DNA from: Pelagibacterales bacterium SAG-MED39
GTDB taxonomy: Bacteria > Pseudomonadota > Alphaproteobacteria > Pelagibacterales > Pelagibacteraceae
DNA: 33,658 bases
Reading direction: 5' to 3'
Assembly: GCA_014653625.1 (NCBI GenBank)
Contig: JACWEI010000009.1
Coordinates: 1 to 33,658, forward strand
Both the position numbers and the translations under genes were made by a program. Each line of letters starts with the position of its first letter. Positions within the stretch are counted from its first letter, which is position 1. The notes under the pieces were generated by a model. That model had not been told where the DNA came from, did not search any database, and saw nothing but the letters and a program-made list of their open reading frames with translations. Positions 27,279 through 33,658 of this stretch are shown here, piece after piece.

Positions 27279-28736
27279 ATGACAGAAAATTTAAAAATAG
27301 ATCCACTTGGATTTAGAGAATATGACGCTCGATGGCTGTATGAGAAAGACATAAATTTACTTGGTATTACGAATCTGGGTAAAGGATTAGGTACCCAAAT
27401 AATAAAACATACTAAAAAAAACAATCCAAGAGTTATAGTTGGACAAGATTATAGATCTTATAGTGAGAAAATAAAGGTTGCTCTAAAACAAGGATTACTT
27501 TCAACAGGTTGTCATATTGAAGATATAGGTCTCTCATTATCTCCAATGGTTTATTTTGCACAATTCAAATTAAATGCTGATGCTGTAGCTATGATTACAG
27601 CTAGTCATAATGAAAATGGATGGACAGGTGTTAAAATGGGAATTAAAAAAGGTTTAACACACGCTCCAGAAGAGATGAGTGAACTAAAAAAAATTACGCT
27701 TGGTGAAAAATTTATAAAAGGTAATGGAAAAGAAATCAAAATTGAAAATTTTCAAGAAGTTTACAAAGAAGATTTATCTAAAAAAAATAAGATTAAAAGA
27801 AAAATAAAGGCAATTGTAGCTTGTGGAAATGGAACAGCCGGTATTTTTGCACCAAATATTTTACGTAATATTGGGTGTGAGGTTATTGAATTAGATTGTA
27901 AACTTGATTGGAATTTTCCTAAATACAATCCAAATCCTGAAGACCTTAAAATGTTAAATGCAATTTCTGAAGCTGTAAAAGAAAATAGTGCTGATATTGG
28001 TTTCGGATTTGATGGTGATGGTGATCGAGTTGGGGTGATTGATGATAACGGAAATGAAATATTTTCTGACAAAATAGGTTTACTAATTGCCAGAAACTTA
28101 TCTACTAATTATAATAATTCAAAATTTATAGTTGATGTAAAATCAACTGGTTTGTTTTCAAATGATCAAATTTTATCAAAAAATGATTGTAAGGCTGTTT
28201 ATTGGAAAACTGGTCACTCTCACATTAAAAGAAAAGTTAATTCTGAAAAAGCATTGGCGGGATTTGAAAAAAGTGGACATTTCTTTTTTAATCCCCCACT
28301 TGGTTATGGATATGATGATGGAATAAATTCAGCTATACAAGTTTGCCATTTATTAGATAATAAAAACTTAAAGATGAGTGAATTAATTAAAGGTTTACCT
28401 ATAACTTATCAATCACCCACGATGGCACCTTTTTGTAAAGATGAAGAAAAATATAAAGTTGTCGATGATATAATAAATGAAATAAAGGAAATTAAAAAAA
28501 ATAAAATTAAGATTGATGATCAAGAAATCACAGAAATTTTAACTGTAAATGGAATAAGATTTTCATTTATGGATGGTTCGTGGGGATTAATTAGAGCATC
28601 ATCTAACAAACCATCTTTAGTGGTTGTAGTTGAGAGTCCAAAGTCTGAAAAAAGAAAAAAAAAGATATTTGATTTTATAGATAAGTTGTTACAAAAAACT
28701 GGAAAAATCGGTGAGTATGATCAAAAAATGAATTAG
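27279..28736 (+). CDS. Phosphomannomutase/phosphoglucomutase
   Basis: Alpha-D-phosphohexomutase that interconverts sugar 6- and 1-phosphates. The 485-residue protein has the phosphoserine loop ITASHNENGWTG with Ser109, the metal loop DGDGDR (245-250) and the sugar-binding GFEKSGH near 330. The overall form resembles bifunctional phosphomannomutase/phosphoglucomutase rather than GlmM, which usually has a different serine loop, but the preferred sugar cannot be read. The 77 bases before the ATG are A-rich; CATAAT near 27225 could be a -10 element. It ends 12 bases from a convergent SGNH gene and may supply activated sugars to the glycan-type block that follows. Confidence 0.88.
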   Translation: MTENLKIDPLGFREYDARWLYEKDINLLGITNLGKGLGTQIIKHTKKNNPRVIVGQDYRSYSEKIKVALKQGLLSTGCHIEDIGLSLSPMVYFAQFKLNADAVAMITASHNENGWTGVKMGIKKGLTHAPEEMSELKKITLGEKFIKGNGKEIKIENFQEVYKEDLSKKNKIKRKIKAIVACGNGTAGIFAPNILRNIGCEVIELDCKLDWNFPKYNPNPEDLKMLNAISEAVKENSADIGFGFDGDGDRVGVIDDNGNEIFSDKIGLLIARNLSTNYNNSKFIVDVKSTGLFSNDQILSKNDCKAVYWKTGHSHIKRKVNSEKALAGFEKSGHFFFNPPLGYGYDDGINSAIQVCHLLDNKNLKMSELIKGLPITYQSPTMAPFCKDEEKYKVVDDIINEIKEIKKNKIKIDDQEITEILTVNGIRFSFMDGSWGLIRASSNKPSLVVVVESPKSEKRKKKIFDFIDKLLQKTGKIGEYDQKMN

Positions 28737-28748
28737 AACTTCTATTAA

Positions 28749-29765
28749 CTATTTGAGATGATAATGTTTTAAGAAGACTTCAGCAGCGAAAAAATTTCCA
28801 TACCTACTCCAATGTCCATCACAAGAATGAAAATAAAGGTGTTTTTTCTTAAAATTAATATAATCCATTAAGTCTATTAAAGTTATATTATTTCTTTTTG
28901 AAATTTGACTGAGCTCTTTAAACCAATAAAAATCTTTGTAATTTGTTTTATTTTTTTGAAAATTGTTAATATCGTAAATAGTTGGAATTATTAAAACGTA
29001 AGATTTAATTTTTTTTTGTTGAATAATATTCTCTACATAATCCAGAGTGTAATCTATACTCTCCTTATCTTTAAAAAAATATGATAAATTTTCATATCCA
29101 TAAGAAAGATTAGTATTAAGAATATATGCAGCAGATCTTAAAAAATTGTAAGAATAGGTAAAACGAGCAAGAATATTAGCAATTTGATACTTAATTTGAC
29201 CTAGATCTAAAGGTTTTTCTTTATTTGAAATCTTATTAATTTTACTTTTATCTTTTAAAGGTTTTATATAATCATTTTGAGGTAAAAAAAAATATATCAA
29301 TTCATTAAAATTAAGATCTTTACCTGTAGCTATATATTTATTTAGCTGATGTCTTGGATTGGTACCAGAGGCGCCAAAATTAAAAACTTTTTTATCTATC
29401 TTTTTTTCAACTACTTTTGCAAAAATATTGTCAATTTCTACACCCACGCCTTCTGCAAAACTATCTCCAATTAACAATATAGAGTTTGAGTCTGGATTAT
29501 TAAAATAATCATTATTATCTCTAGCTCCAATATTATTTGTTTTATATTCAACATCAAAACATCGTGCTGAATGTCTTGTTTTATAATTTTTTTTGTGCCA
29601 AATTATTTCATCATTTTCATTTATGATCCAATCATTTAAAAACTTTTTTTCAAACGAATACTTTGGTTTTTCATTAAAAATAAATAATTCTAAATGCGTA
29701 AAAAATATTGAAATTATTTCAAAGAACACCAAAAAAATTAATATAAAGTATGAAATCTTTTTCAT
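28749..29765 (-). CDS. Membrane-anchored SGNH hydrolase-like protein
   Basis: The 338-residue protein begins with one transmembrane segment (about residues 5-24), so the catalytic part probably faces the periplasm. SGNH blocks are GDSFAEG (100-106, nucleophile Ser102), FNFGASGTNP with the block II glycine near 131, FLPQND (block III, Asn164) and DGHW (316-319, Asp316 and His318). The DGHW ending resembles AlgJ/AlgX-like and glycan O-acyl esterases or transferases. The next gene upstream on this strand is a carbamoyltransferase, 21 bases away. A GDSL-type lipase plays the corresponding part (sxtL) beside sxtI in saxitoxin clusters. The substrate is unknown. Confidence 0.8.
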   Translation of the reverse strand: MKKISYFILIFLVFFEIISIFFTHLELFIFNEKPKYSFEKKFLNDWIINENDEIIWHKKNYKTRHSARCFDVEYKTNNIGARDNNDYFNNPDSNSILLIGDSFAEGVGVEIDNIFAKVVEKKIDKKVFNFGASGTNPRHQLNKYIATGKDLNFNELIYFFLPQNDYIKPLKDKSKINKISNKEKPLDLGQIKYQIANILARFTYSYNFLRSAAYILNTNLSYGYENLSYFFKDKESIDYTLDYVENIIQQKKIKSYVLIIPTIYDINNFQKNKTNYKDFYWFKELSQISKRNNITLIDLMDYINFKKKHLYFHSCDGHWSRYGNFFAAEVFLKHYHLK

Positions 29766-29786
29766 AGTTGTAATTATTTTTAAAAA

Positions 29787-31622
29787 TCAATCCAATTCAA
29801 ATTCTTTTGTATAATCTCTTTTTAAATTAGGATTTTGTTTTTTCTTATCTAAAATACAATCGCCAATAACAAGATAATCTAAATCCGTTCCCATAAAACA
29901 ATTAAATGCATCAGTTGGACTGTTTACTATTGGCTCTCCTCTTACATTAAAAGAAGTGTTAACAAGTACCGGGCAACCAGTTTTTTCTTTAAACTTAGAG
30001 ATTAAATCGTAATAACGTTTATTAGTTTTTTTGTTAACTGTTTGGACTCTTGCTGAGTAATCAACATGTGTAACTGCAGGAATTTCTGATCTTTTAACGT
30101 TTAACTTTTCGATACCAAATAATTTTTTTTGATCTTCTGTCATGGGGATATTCTTTTTAGAATTTATATTTGCTACTAAAAGCATATAAGGGCTTTCAAC
30201 ATCAAGCTCAAACCAATTTGATAAATCTTCTTGTAATATTGATGGAGCAAAAGGTCTAAAACTTTCTCTGTATTTTACTTTTAGATTTAAATTTTTTTGC
30301 ATATTATCTGACCTTGGATCTCCTAAAATAGATCTACCACCCAAAGCTCTTGGTCCAAATTCCATTCTTCCTTGAAACCAACCTATTGCTTTTTCATTGC
30401 TTAAATTTTCTGCGGTTTGATTTATTAAATCTTTATAATTAATTGTTTGAAAATTTGCACCAATCAATTTTAATTCTTTTTCTATTTGATTTTGATTAAA
30501 TTCAGATCCTAAATAGGAACCTTTCATGTTATCATCTTTATTTATTATTCTCTTATTTCCTTGTTCAATATGCCATAATGCTAAAGCAGCTCCTAATGAT
30601 CCCCCGGCATCTCCTGCTGCAGGTTGTATCCAAATATTTTCAAATATTTTTTCTTTTAAAATTTTTCCATTTGCTACACAATTTAGTGCAACTCCTCCAG
30701 CCAAACATAAATTTTTAATCCCATATTCTTTTTGAACTGATTTAGCTAATTTTATCATTATTTCTTCTGTAACTTTTTGTATAGAAGCCGCTATATCCAT
30801 ATGGAATTGAGTTATTTTTTCATTTTTTGAGTTTCTTGGCTTTTGACCAAACAGATCATTAAATTTATTATTAGTCATTGTTAGACCAGTTGCATAATTA
30901 AAATATTTTTGATCTAATCTAAATGTCCCATCATTTTTAATATCTATTAGTTCCTTAATTTTATCCTCATAGTTAGGATTGCCATAAGGTGCTAAACCCA
31001 TTAATTTGTATTCACCACTATTAACTTTGAACCCAGTGTAATAAGTAAATGCAGAATAAAGAAGTCCAAGTGAATGCGGGAAATGAATTTCCTTTTTTAT
31101 ATCTAATTCATTTCCTTTTCCAATGGCAACTGTAGTTGTTGCCCACTCTCCAACACCATCAGCAGTTAAAACAACAGCCTCCTCAAATGGCGATGGAAAA
31201 AATGCACTTGCTGCATGACTTAGATGATGATCTGAAAAAAATATATTTTTATCAGATTTAAAATTTTTGTCATGTTCTTTGAGTTTATTGAATATAAGAT
31301 TTTTTTGAAATAATTTTTCTTTGATCCATAATGGCATTGCTTTACTGAATGAAACAAATCCCTTGGGAGCGAAAGCAACGTAAGTTTCCAATAATCTTTC
31401 AAATTTTAAAAAAGGTTTTTCAAAAAAGACTATTTGATCTACCTCGCTTAAATTTAAATTTGCATAATCTAATACAAATTTAACTGCATTTTTTGGATAA
31501 CTTGGATCATGTTTTTTTCTAGTAAATCGTTCTTCTTGTGCAGCAGCGATAATTTTACCATCTCTTAAAATACATGCAGCACTATCATGATAGAATGCAG
31601 ATATACCTAAAATAGATTTCAC
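29787..31622 (-). CDS. NodU/CmcH-family O-carbamoyltransferase (SxtI-like)
   Basis: Transfers a carbamoyl group from carbamoyl phosphate to a hydroxyl on a sugar or other small molecule. The 611 residues contain an HSP70-like N-terminal domain starting LGISAFYHDSAACIL (5-19) and QEERFTRKKHD, the metal-site region SDHHLSHAASAFF (130-142; His132, His133, His136), VLTADGVGEWATT, LAGGVALNC (308-316), and the C-terminal YrdC-like domain GWFQGRMEFGPRALG (414-428) with YRESFRPFAPS. Both domains look complete. The start is GTG, one base after the DUF5989 stop, and matches the normal family start. Acceptor is unknown; NodU acts on Nod factors, TobZ and CmcH on antibiotics, SxtI in saxitoxin assembly. 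Confidence 0.92.
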   Translation of the reverse strand: MKSILGISAFYHDSAACILRDGKIIAAAQEERFTRKKHDPSYPKNAVKFVLDYANLNLSEVDQIVFFEKPFLKFERLLETYVAFAPKGFVSFSKAMPLWIKEKLFQKNLIFNKLKEHDKNFKSDKNIFFSDHHLSHAASAFFPSPFEEAVVLTADGVGEWATTTVAIGKGNELDIKKEIHFPHSLGLLYSAFTYYTGFKVNSGEYKLMGLAPYGNPNYEDKIKELIDIKNDGTFRLDQKYFNYATGLTMTNNKFNDLFGQKPRNSKNEKITQFHMDIAASIQKVTEEIMIKLAKSVQKEYGIKNLCLAGGVALNCVANGKILKEKIFENIWIQPAAGDAGGSLGAALALWHIEQGNKRIINKDDNMKGSYLGSEFNQNQIEKELKLIGANFQTINYKDLINQTAENLSNEKAIGWFQGRMEFGPRALGGRSILGDPRSDNMQKNLNLKVKYRESFRPFAPSILQEDLSNWFELDVESPYMLLVANINSKKNIPMTEDQKKLFGIEKLNVKRSEIPAVTHVDYSARVQTVNKKTNKRYYDLISKFKEKTGCPVLVNTSFNVRGEPIVNSPTDAFNCFMGTDLDYLVIGDCILDKKKQNPNLKRDYTKEFELD

Positions 31623-31623
31623 C

Positions 31624-31773
31624 TTAAAAAATTGTATAAATAAATGGTGCTACAGCAGAACCTTGAGTTAAAACTATTAATCCTCCAAATAAAACTAATA
31701 CAATTATAATTGGTAAAAGCCAATATTTCTTTCTAATTTTCAAAAATTCCCAAAATTCCTTTATAAAGCTCAT
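31624..31773 (-). CDS. DUF5989 family small membrane protein (SxtK-like)
   Basis: A 49-residue ORF reading MSFIKEFWEFLKIRKKYW, then a single membrane helix (about residues 19-36, LPIIIVLVLFGGLIVL), then TQGSAVAPFIYTIF. The FWxFLxxRKKYWLLP start and the TQGSAVAPFIYTIF ending are hallmarks of DUF5989, whose members are about 50 residues long and usually sit beside NodU-type carbamoyltransferases and SxtJ-like proteins. The ATG is one base after the SxtJ-like stop, and its own stop is one base before the carbamoyltransferase GTG, so the three are tightly coupled. The basic cytosolic N-terminus and hydrophobic end suggest a membrane tether or assembly partner, which is inference. Confidence 0.88.
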   Translation of the reverse strand: MSFIKEFWEFLKIRKKYWLLPIIIVLVLFGGLIVLTQGSAVAPFIYTIF

Positions 31774-31774
31774 A

Positions 31775-32167
31775 TTAAAATTGGTTTTTCATTTTACTTT
31801 TTGGATCAGTTTTTTCAATCCAGTATGACTTGTTATCATTTAATTTTAAGTTTAATAAATCTTTCTTTAAAAGTCTCATTAATATCCCTATTGGTGTAAC
31901 GACAATAAAAAAAATTATGCCCATAATCAATGGTGAGATTATTTTTCCCAATAAAATTCCAAACTTAAACCAAATCTTATTTAATGGAGTTAAAATTTTA
32001 GAATTTAATAATCCTAAAATTAAAAAAAAAAGAGAAATAATCAATGACCACAATCTATAATCATCATTATTAATTAAAGGATAGAAAGAAATAATCAGGA
32101 AAACAATAAAAAAAACAATTCCAAAACTTCTGTTAGAGCTAATTTTTATATCACTATTATTATTCAT
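31775..32167 (-). CDS. SxtJ-like membrane protein
   Basis: A 130-residue membrane protein with about three or four hydrophobic segments (roughly 14-31, 38-53, 67-75 and 78-99) and a hydrophilic tail ending near YWIEKTDPKSKM. The W-x-K-F-G-x-x-L-G-K-I-x-S-P-L-x-M-G pattern in the third segment and the closing YW-x-x-K-x-x motif are typical of the SxtJ family, which accompanies NodU-type carbamoyltransferases and DUF5989. No catalytic motif is visible, so a scaffold or transport-coupling role is as likely as an enzyme. I use the ATG at 32167; a TTG directly before it is also in frame. Confidence 0.8.
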   Translation of the reverse strand: MNNNSDIKISSNRSFGIVFFIVFLIISFYPLINNDDYRLWSLIISLFFLILGLLNSKILTPLNKIWFKFGILLGKIISPLIMGIIFFIVVTPIGILMRLLKKDLLNLKLNDNKSYWIEKTDPKSKMKNQF

Positions 32168-32253
32168 CAAAAACTAATAATGCATACAGTATTTTACTAA
32201 AATTTGAAACATTTAAAATTTAATAAAAAACATAATTGATCTTTAATTTTTAG

Positions 32254-33189
32254 TTAATTTATAGAAAAAATTTCACTTATCTTTTTTAACAAGAAGTCAG
32301 CTATAATTGTGTGAGCCTTATCATTAGCATGGGGGTCTAGGTTAGTTACCCATAATTCTTCCTCATTATGATATTGAAGAGAATTAAAAGAGTCTATGAA
32401 ATAAATTTTATTCTTTTTAGCAAATTTTTTTATTATATTTGTTTCATTATTAAATCTATAATTATTCAGATCTCTTAATTCTGGTATGTTATGAATTATA
32501 AAATTTATATTATTTTTATTACAATAATCGTTCAATTTCTGAATTTCCTTTAACGTATCATTTCTAATGTTTTCGTCTAAATAATTTTCTGTATAAAATT
32601 TTTGCCAATCTTTTTTTAAATTAAACTTAATTAAAATAGTATTAATCTTGTTGTTTATAAAAGTATAAAGATAAGAATATTTTTGAAGGAAATTGGGTTC
32701 TACAATCTTTACGTCTTCAAAATCGTTTATAAAAAAGTTTAATACAATCAACTCATATTCAAATTTTGAACTAAAATTTTCAAAAAAATTATTTATTTGC
32801 ATTATTGTATTTGTATTTCCAATGCCAGCATTTAATACTTCATAATTTTCTATTTTCTCATTTAATATATTCGGAAAAGGTTTTTTTGCGCCCCACCCAA
32901 AAGTCATTGAATCTCCAAGCATCAAAATTTTTTTTTTATTATTTTGTGTTTTCTGAACAACTCTAAATCCATGATCATTTAAAATAATTTGACTGCCCAT
33001 GAGTTTTGCAGAGACATTTTTTCTATGTTCAATCCCAATTGATCTATTTTGAGAAATTTTTTTTAAGTTATTTGCATATTTAGCCATCTCTATTTCATAA
33101 TTCATTCCATCATCAATAAAAATTCTTGAAAATGATTCTAAAAAAATTAAAGAAATTATGATAGAAAATATTATTGTAAAGTATTTCAA
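32254..33189 (-). CDS. Membrane-anchored SGNH hydrolase-like protein, second copy
   Basis: A 311-residue protein with an N-terminal signal anchor (about residues 4-18) and SGNH blocks GDSMTFGWG (92-100, Ser94), NAGIGNTNT (120-128), FFINDF (152-157, Asn155) and DPHAN (285-289, Asp285 and His287). It is not a close copy of the gene at 28749: the first block and ending differ, so the two probably act on different esters. The start is TTG at 33189, supported by AAGGA 7 bases upstream. An 86-base AT-rich gap without visible signals separates it from the SxtJ-like gene. Confidence 0.8.
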   Translation of the reverse strand: MKYFTIIFSIIISLIFLESFSRIFIDDGMNYEIEMAKYANNLKKISQNRSIGIEHRKNVSAKLMGSQIILNDHGFRVVQKTQNNKKKILMLGDSMTFGWGAKKPFPNILNEKIENYEVLNAGIGNTNTIMQINNFFENFSSKFEYELIVLNFFINDFEDVKIVEPNFLQKYSYLYTFINNKINTILIKFNLKKDWQKFYTENYLDENIRNDTLKEIQKLNDYCNKNNINFIIHNIPELRDLNNYRFNNETNIIKKFAKKNKIYFIDSFNSLQYHNEEELWVTNLDPHANDKAHTIIADFLLKKISEIFSIN

Positions 33190-33196
33190 TCTTTTG

Positions 33197-33201
33197 TCCT
33201 T
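33197..33201 (-). promoter_or_regulatory. Shine-Dalgarno AAGGA before a TTG start
   Basis: On the minus strand AAGGA lies 7 bases before the TTG at 33189. TATAAA (33208-33203) just upstream is a possible -10 element, but it is so close that both signals could not serve the same transcript, so only the ribosome site is proposed. Confidence 0.5.
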
Positions 33202-33366
33202 TTTTATAATAAGTTAAAATTAATTATGTAAAATTATAAATTTAATAAATATTTATTTAATTTATTATACCAAACTGTGTTTGCCAACTTATTAAAATAA
33301 GCATCATATCTTAAAAAATATTTTTTCCCAAAAATTTAAACATCTATATTTGGGGTGTTCTTTAAA

Positions 33367-33658
33367 TTATTCTATTAAAAAAGTTTTGATATGTTCTGAA
33401 ATAATTAGCGATCTTTGAATATTTGCCTTTTTATTTGGATGCCCGTCATACAATTCATAGTCTTTTTTAGACTCTAAACTTAAATTAATATACTCAATAT
33501 TTTCTTTTTTAAATTCTTGAAAAATTAATTGATCCAAATCATTATTATCATTTTCAATATAACCAACAAAAAATTTTTTATTGTTCTTGTTGGTAATTTT
33601 ATTGGCTTTTTTTATAATTGAAATATAAATTTTTATATCTCTTAAACCAATATCGTCA
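33367..33658 (-). CDS. C-terminal part of a third SGNH hydrolase-like protein
   Basis: An open frame of 96 complete codons runs in from the window end to a TAA at 33369-33367. It reads like the end of an SGNH hydrolase: a helix (IKIYISIIKKAN), a strand (KKFFVGYIEND), a second helix and strand (LDQLIFQEFKKENIEYINLS), then YDGHPNKKAN with the catalytic-type Asp and His, and a closing helix ISEHIKTFLIE. The nucleophile block lies beyond the window. The 177 bases between it and the previous gene are very AT-rich and hold no gene. Confidence 0.65.
   Translation of the reverse strand, partial: DDIGLRDIKIYISIIKKANKITNKNNKKFFVGYIENDNNDLDQLIFQEFKKENIEYINLSLESKKDYELYDGHPNKKANIQRSLIISEHIKTFLIE

Noticed and set aside
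33339..33359. Possible terminator hairpin (AACATC with GGTGTT)
   Set aside because: The stem needs a G-U pair that exists only in plus-strand RNA, while the adjacent gene is on the minus strand, and no U-run follows in the needed direction.
28749..33658. Saxitoxin biosynthesis cluster
   Set aside because: Only the I/J/K/L-type families are present; no polyketide-like starter enzyme, amidinotransferase or oxygenase gene is visible.

Overview
The window looks like a piece of a SAR11-type (Candidatus Pelagibacter-like) alphaproteobacterial genome. It is very AT-rich. Genes are packed with 1-8 nt overlaps or gaps of a few bases, convergent gene pairs are separated by 1-12 nt, and the content is core housekeeping (purine synthesis, PurS-type PurL, BolA/Grx4, class Ia ribonucleotide reductase, methylcitrate cycle). 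The lineage is inferred from composition, compactness and gene set; no rRNA is present to confirm it. I see no tRNA, rRNA, CRISPR array, insertion sequence or phage gene, and no gene-free stretch longer than 300 bases.

Layout. (1) 1-1875, minus strand: a CinA-type MoCF protein, a SAM methyltransferase and a gamma-glutamylcyclotransferase (GGCT) whose 3' end is replaced by an 81-base exact inverted copy of part of map (2857-2937), almost certainly a chimeric junction at the sequence end. (2) 1896-9328, plus strand: sfsA, map, purB, a small secreted protein, purC, purS, purQ, purL, bolA and a CGFS glutaredoxin, probably one long transcript. (3) 9331-19205, minus strand: stand-alone GlmU acetyltransferase domain, glmS, class II DAHP synthase, nadE, cysS, cimA, a DUF1989 protein, trmJ and rpsD; rpsD also has its own clear promoter. 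(4) 19276-23536, plus strand: gph, then prpD-prpB-prpC. (5) 23538-27120, minus strand: nrdA-nrdB and a methyltransferase, with a probable tandem NrdR site over the nrdA promoter. (6) 27279-28736, plus strand: a phosphomannomutase/phosphoglucomutase. (7) 28749 to the end, minus strand: an envelope or glycan-type accessory block with three SGNH hydrolase-like genes, a NodU/CmcH carbamoyltransferase, a 49-codon DUF5989 (SxtK-like) gene and an SxtJ-like membrane protein.

The most interesting part is block 7. Carbamoyltransferase, SxtJ-like, SxtK-like and SGNH/GDSL proteins are the same four families that sit together as sxtI-J-K-L in cyanobacterial saxitoxin clusters, but no toxin-building genes are visible here. 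This points to a generic carbamoylation/deacylation module, probably acting on a surface glycan. Other points of note are near-leaderless promoters (sfsA, nrdA, rpsD), a GlmU lacking its uridylyltransferase half, and a NrdA without an ATP-cone.
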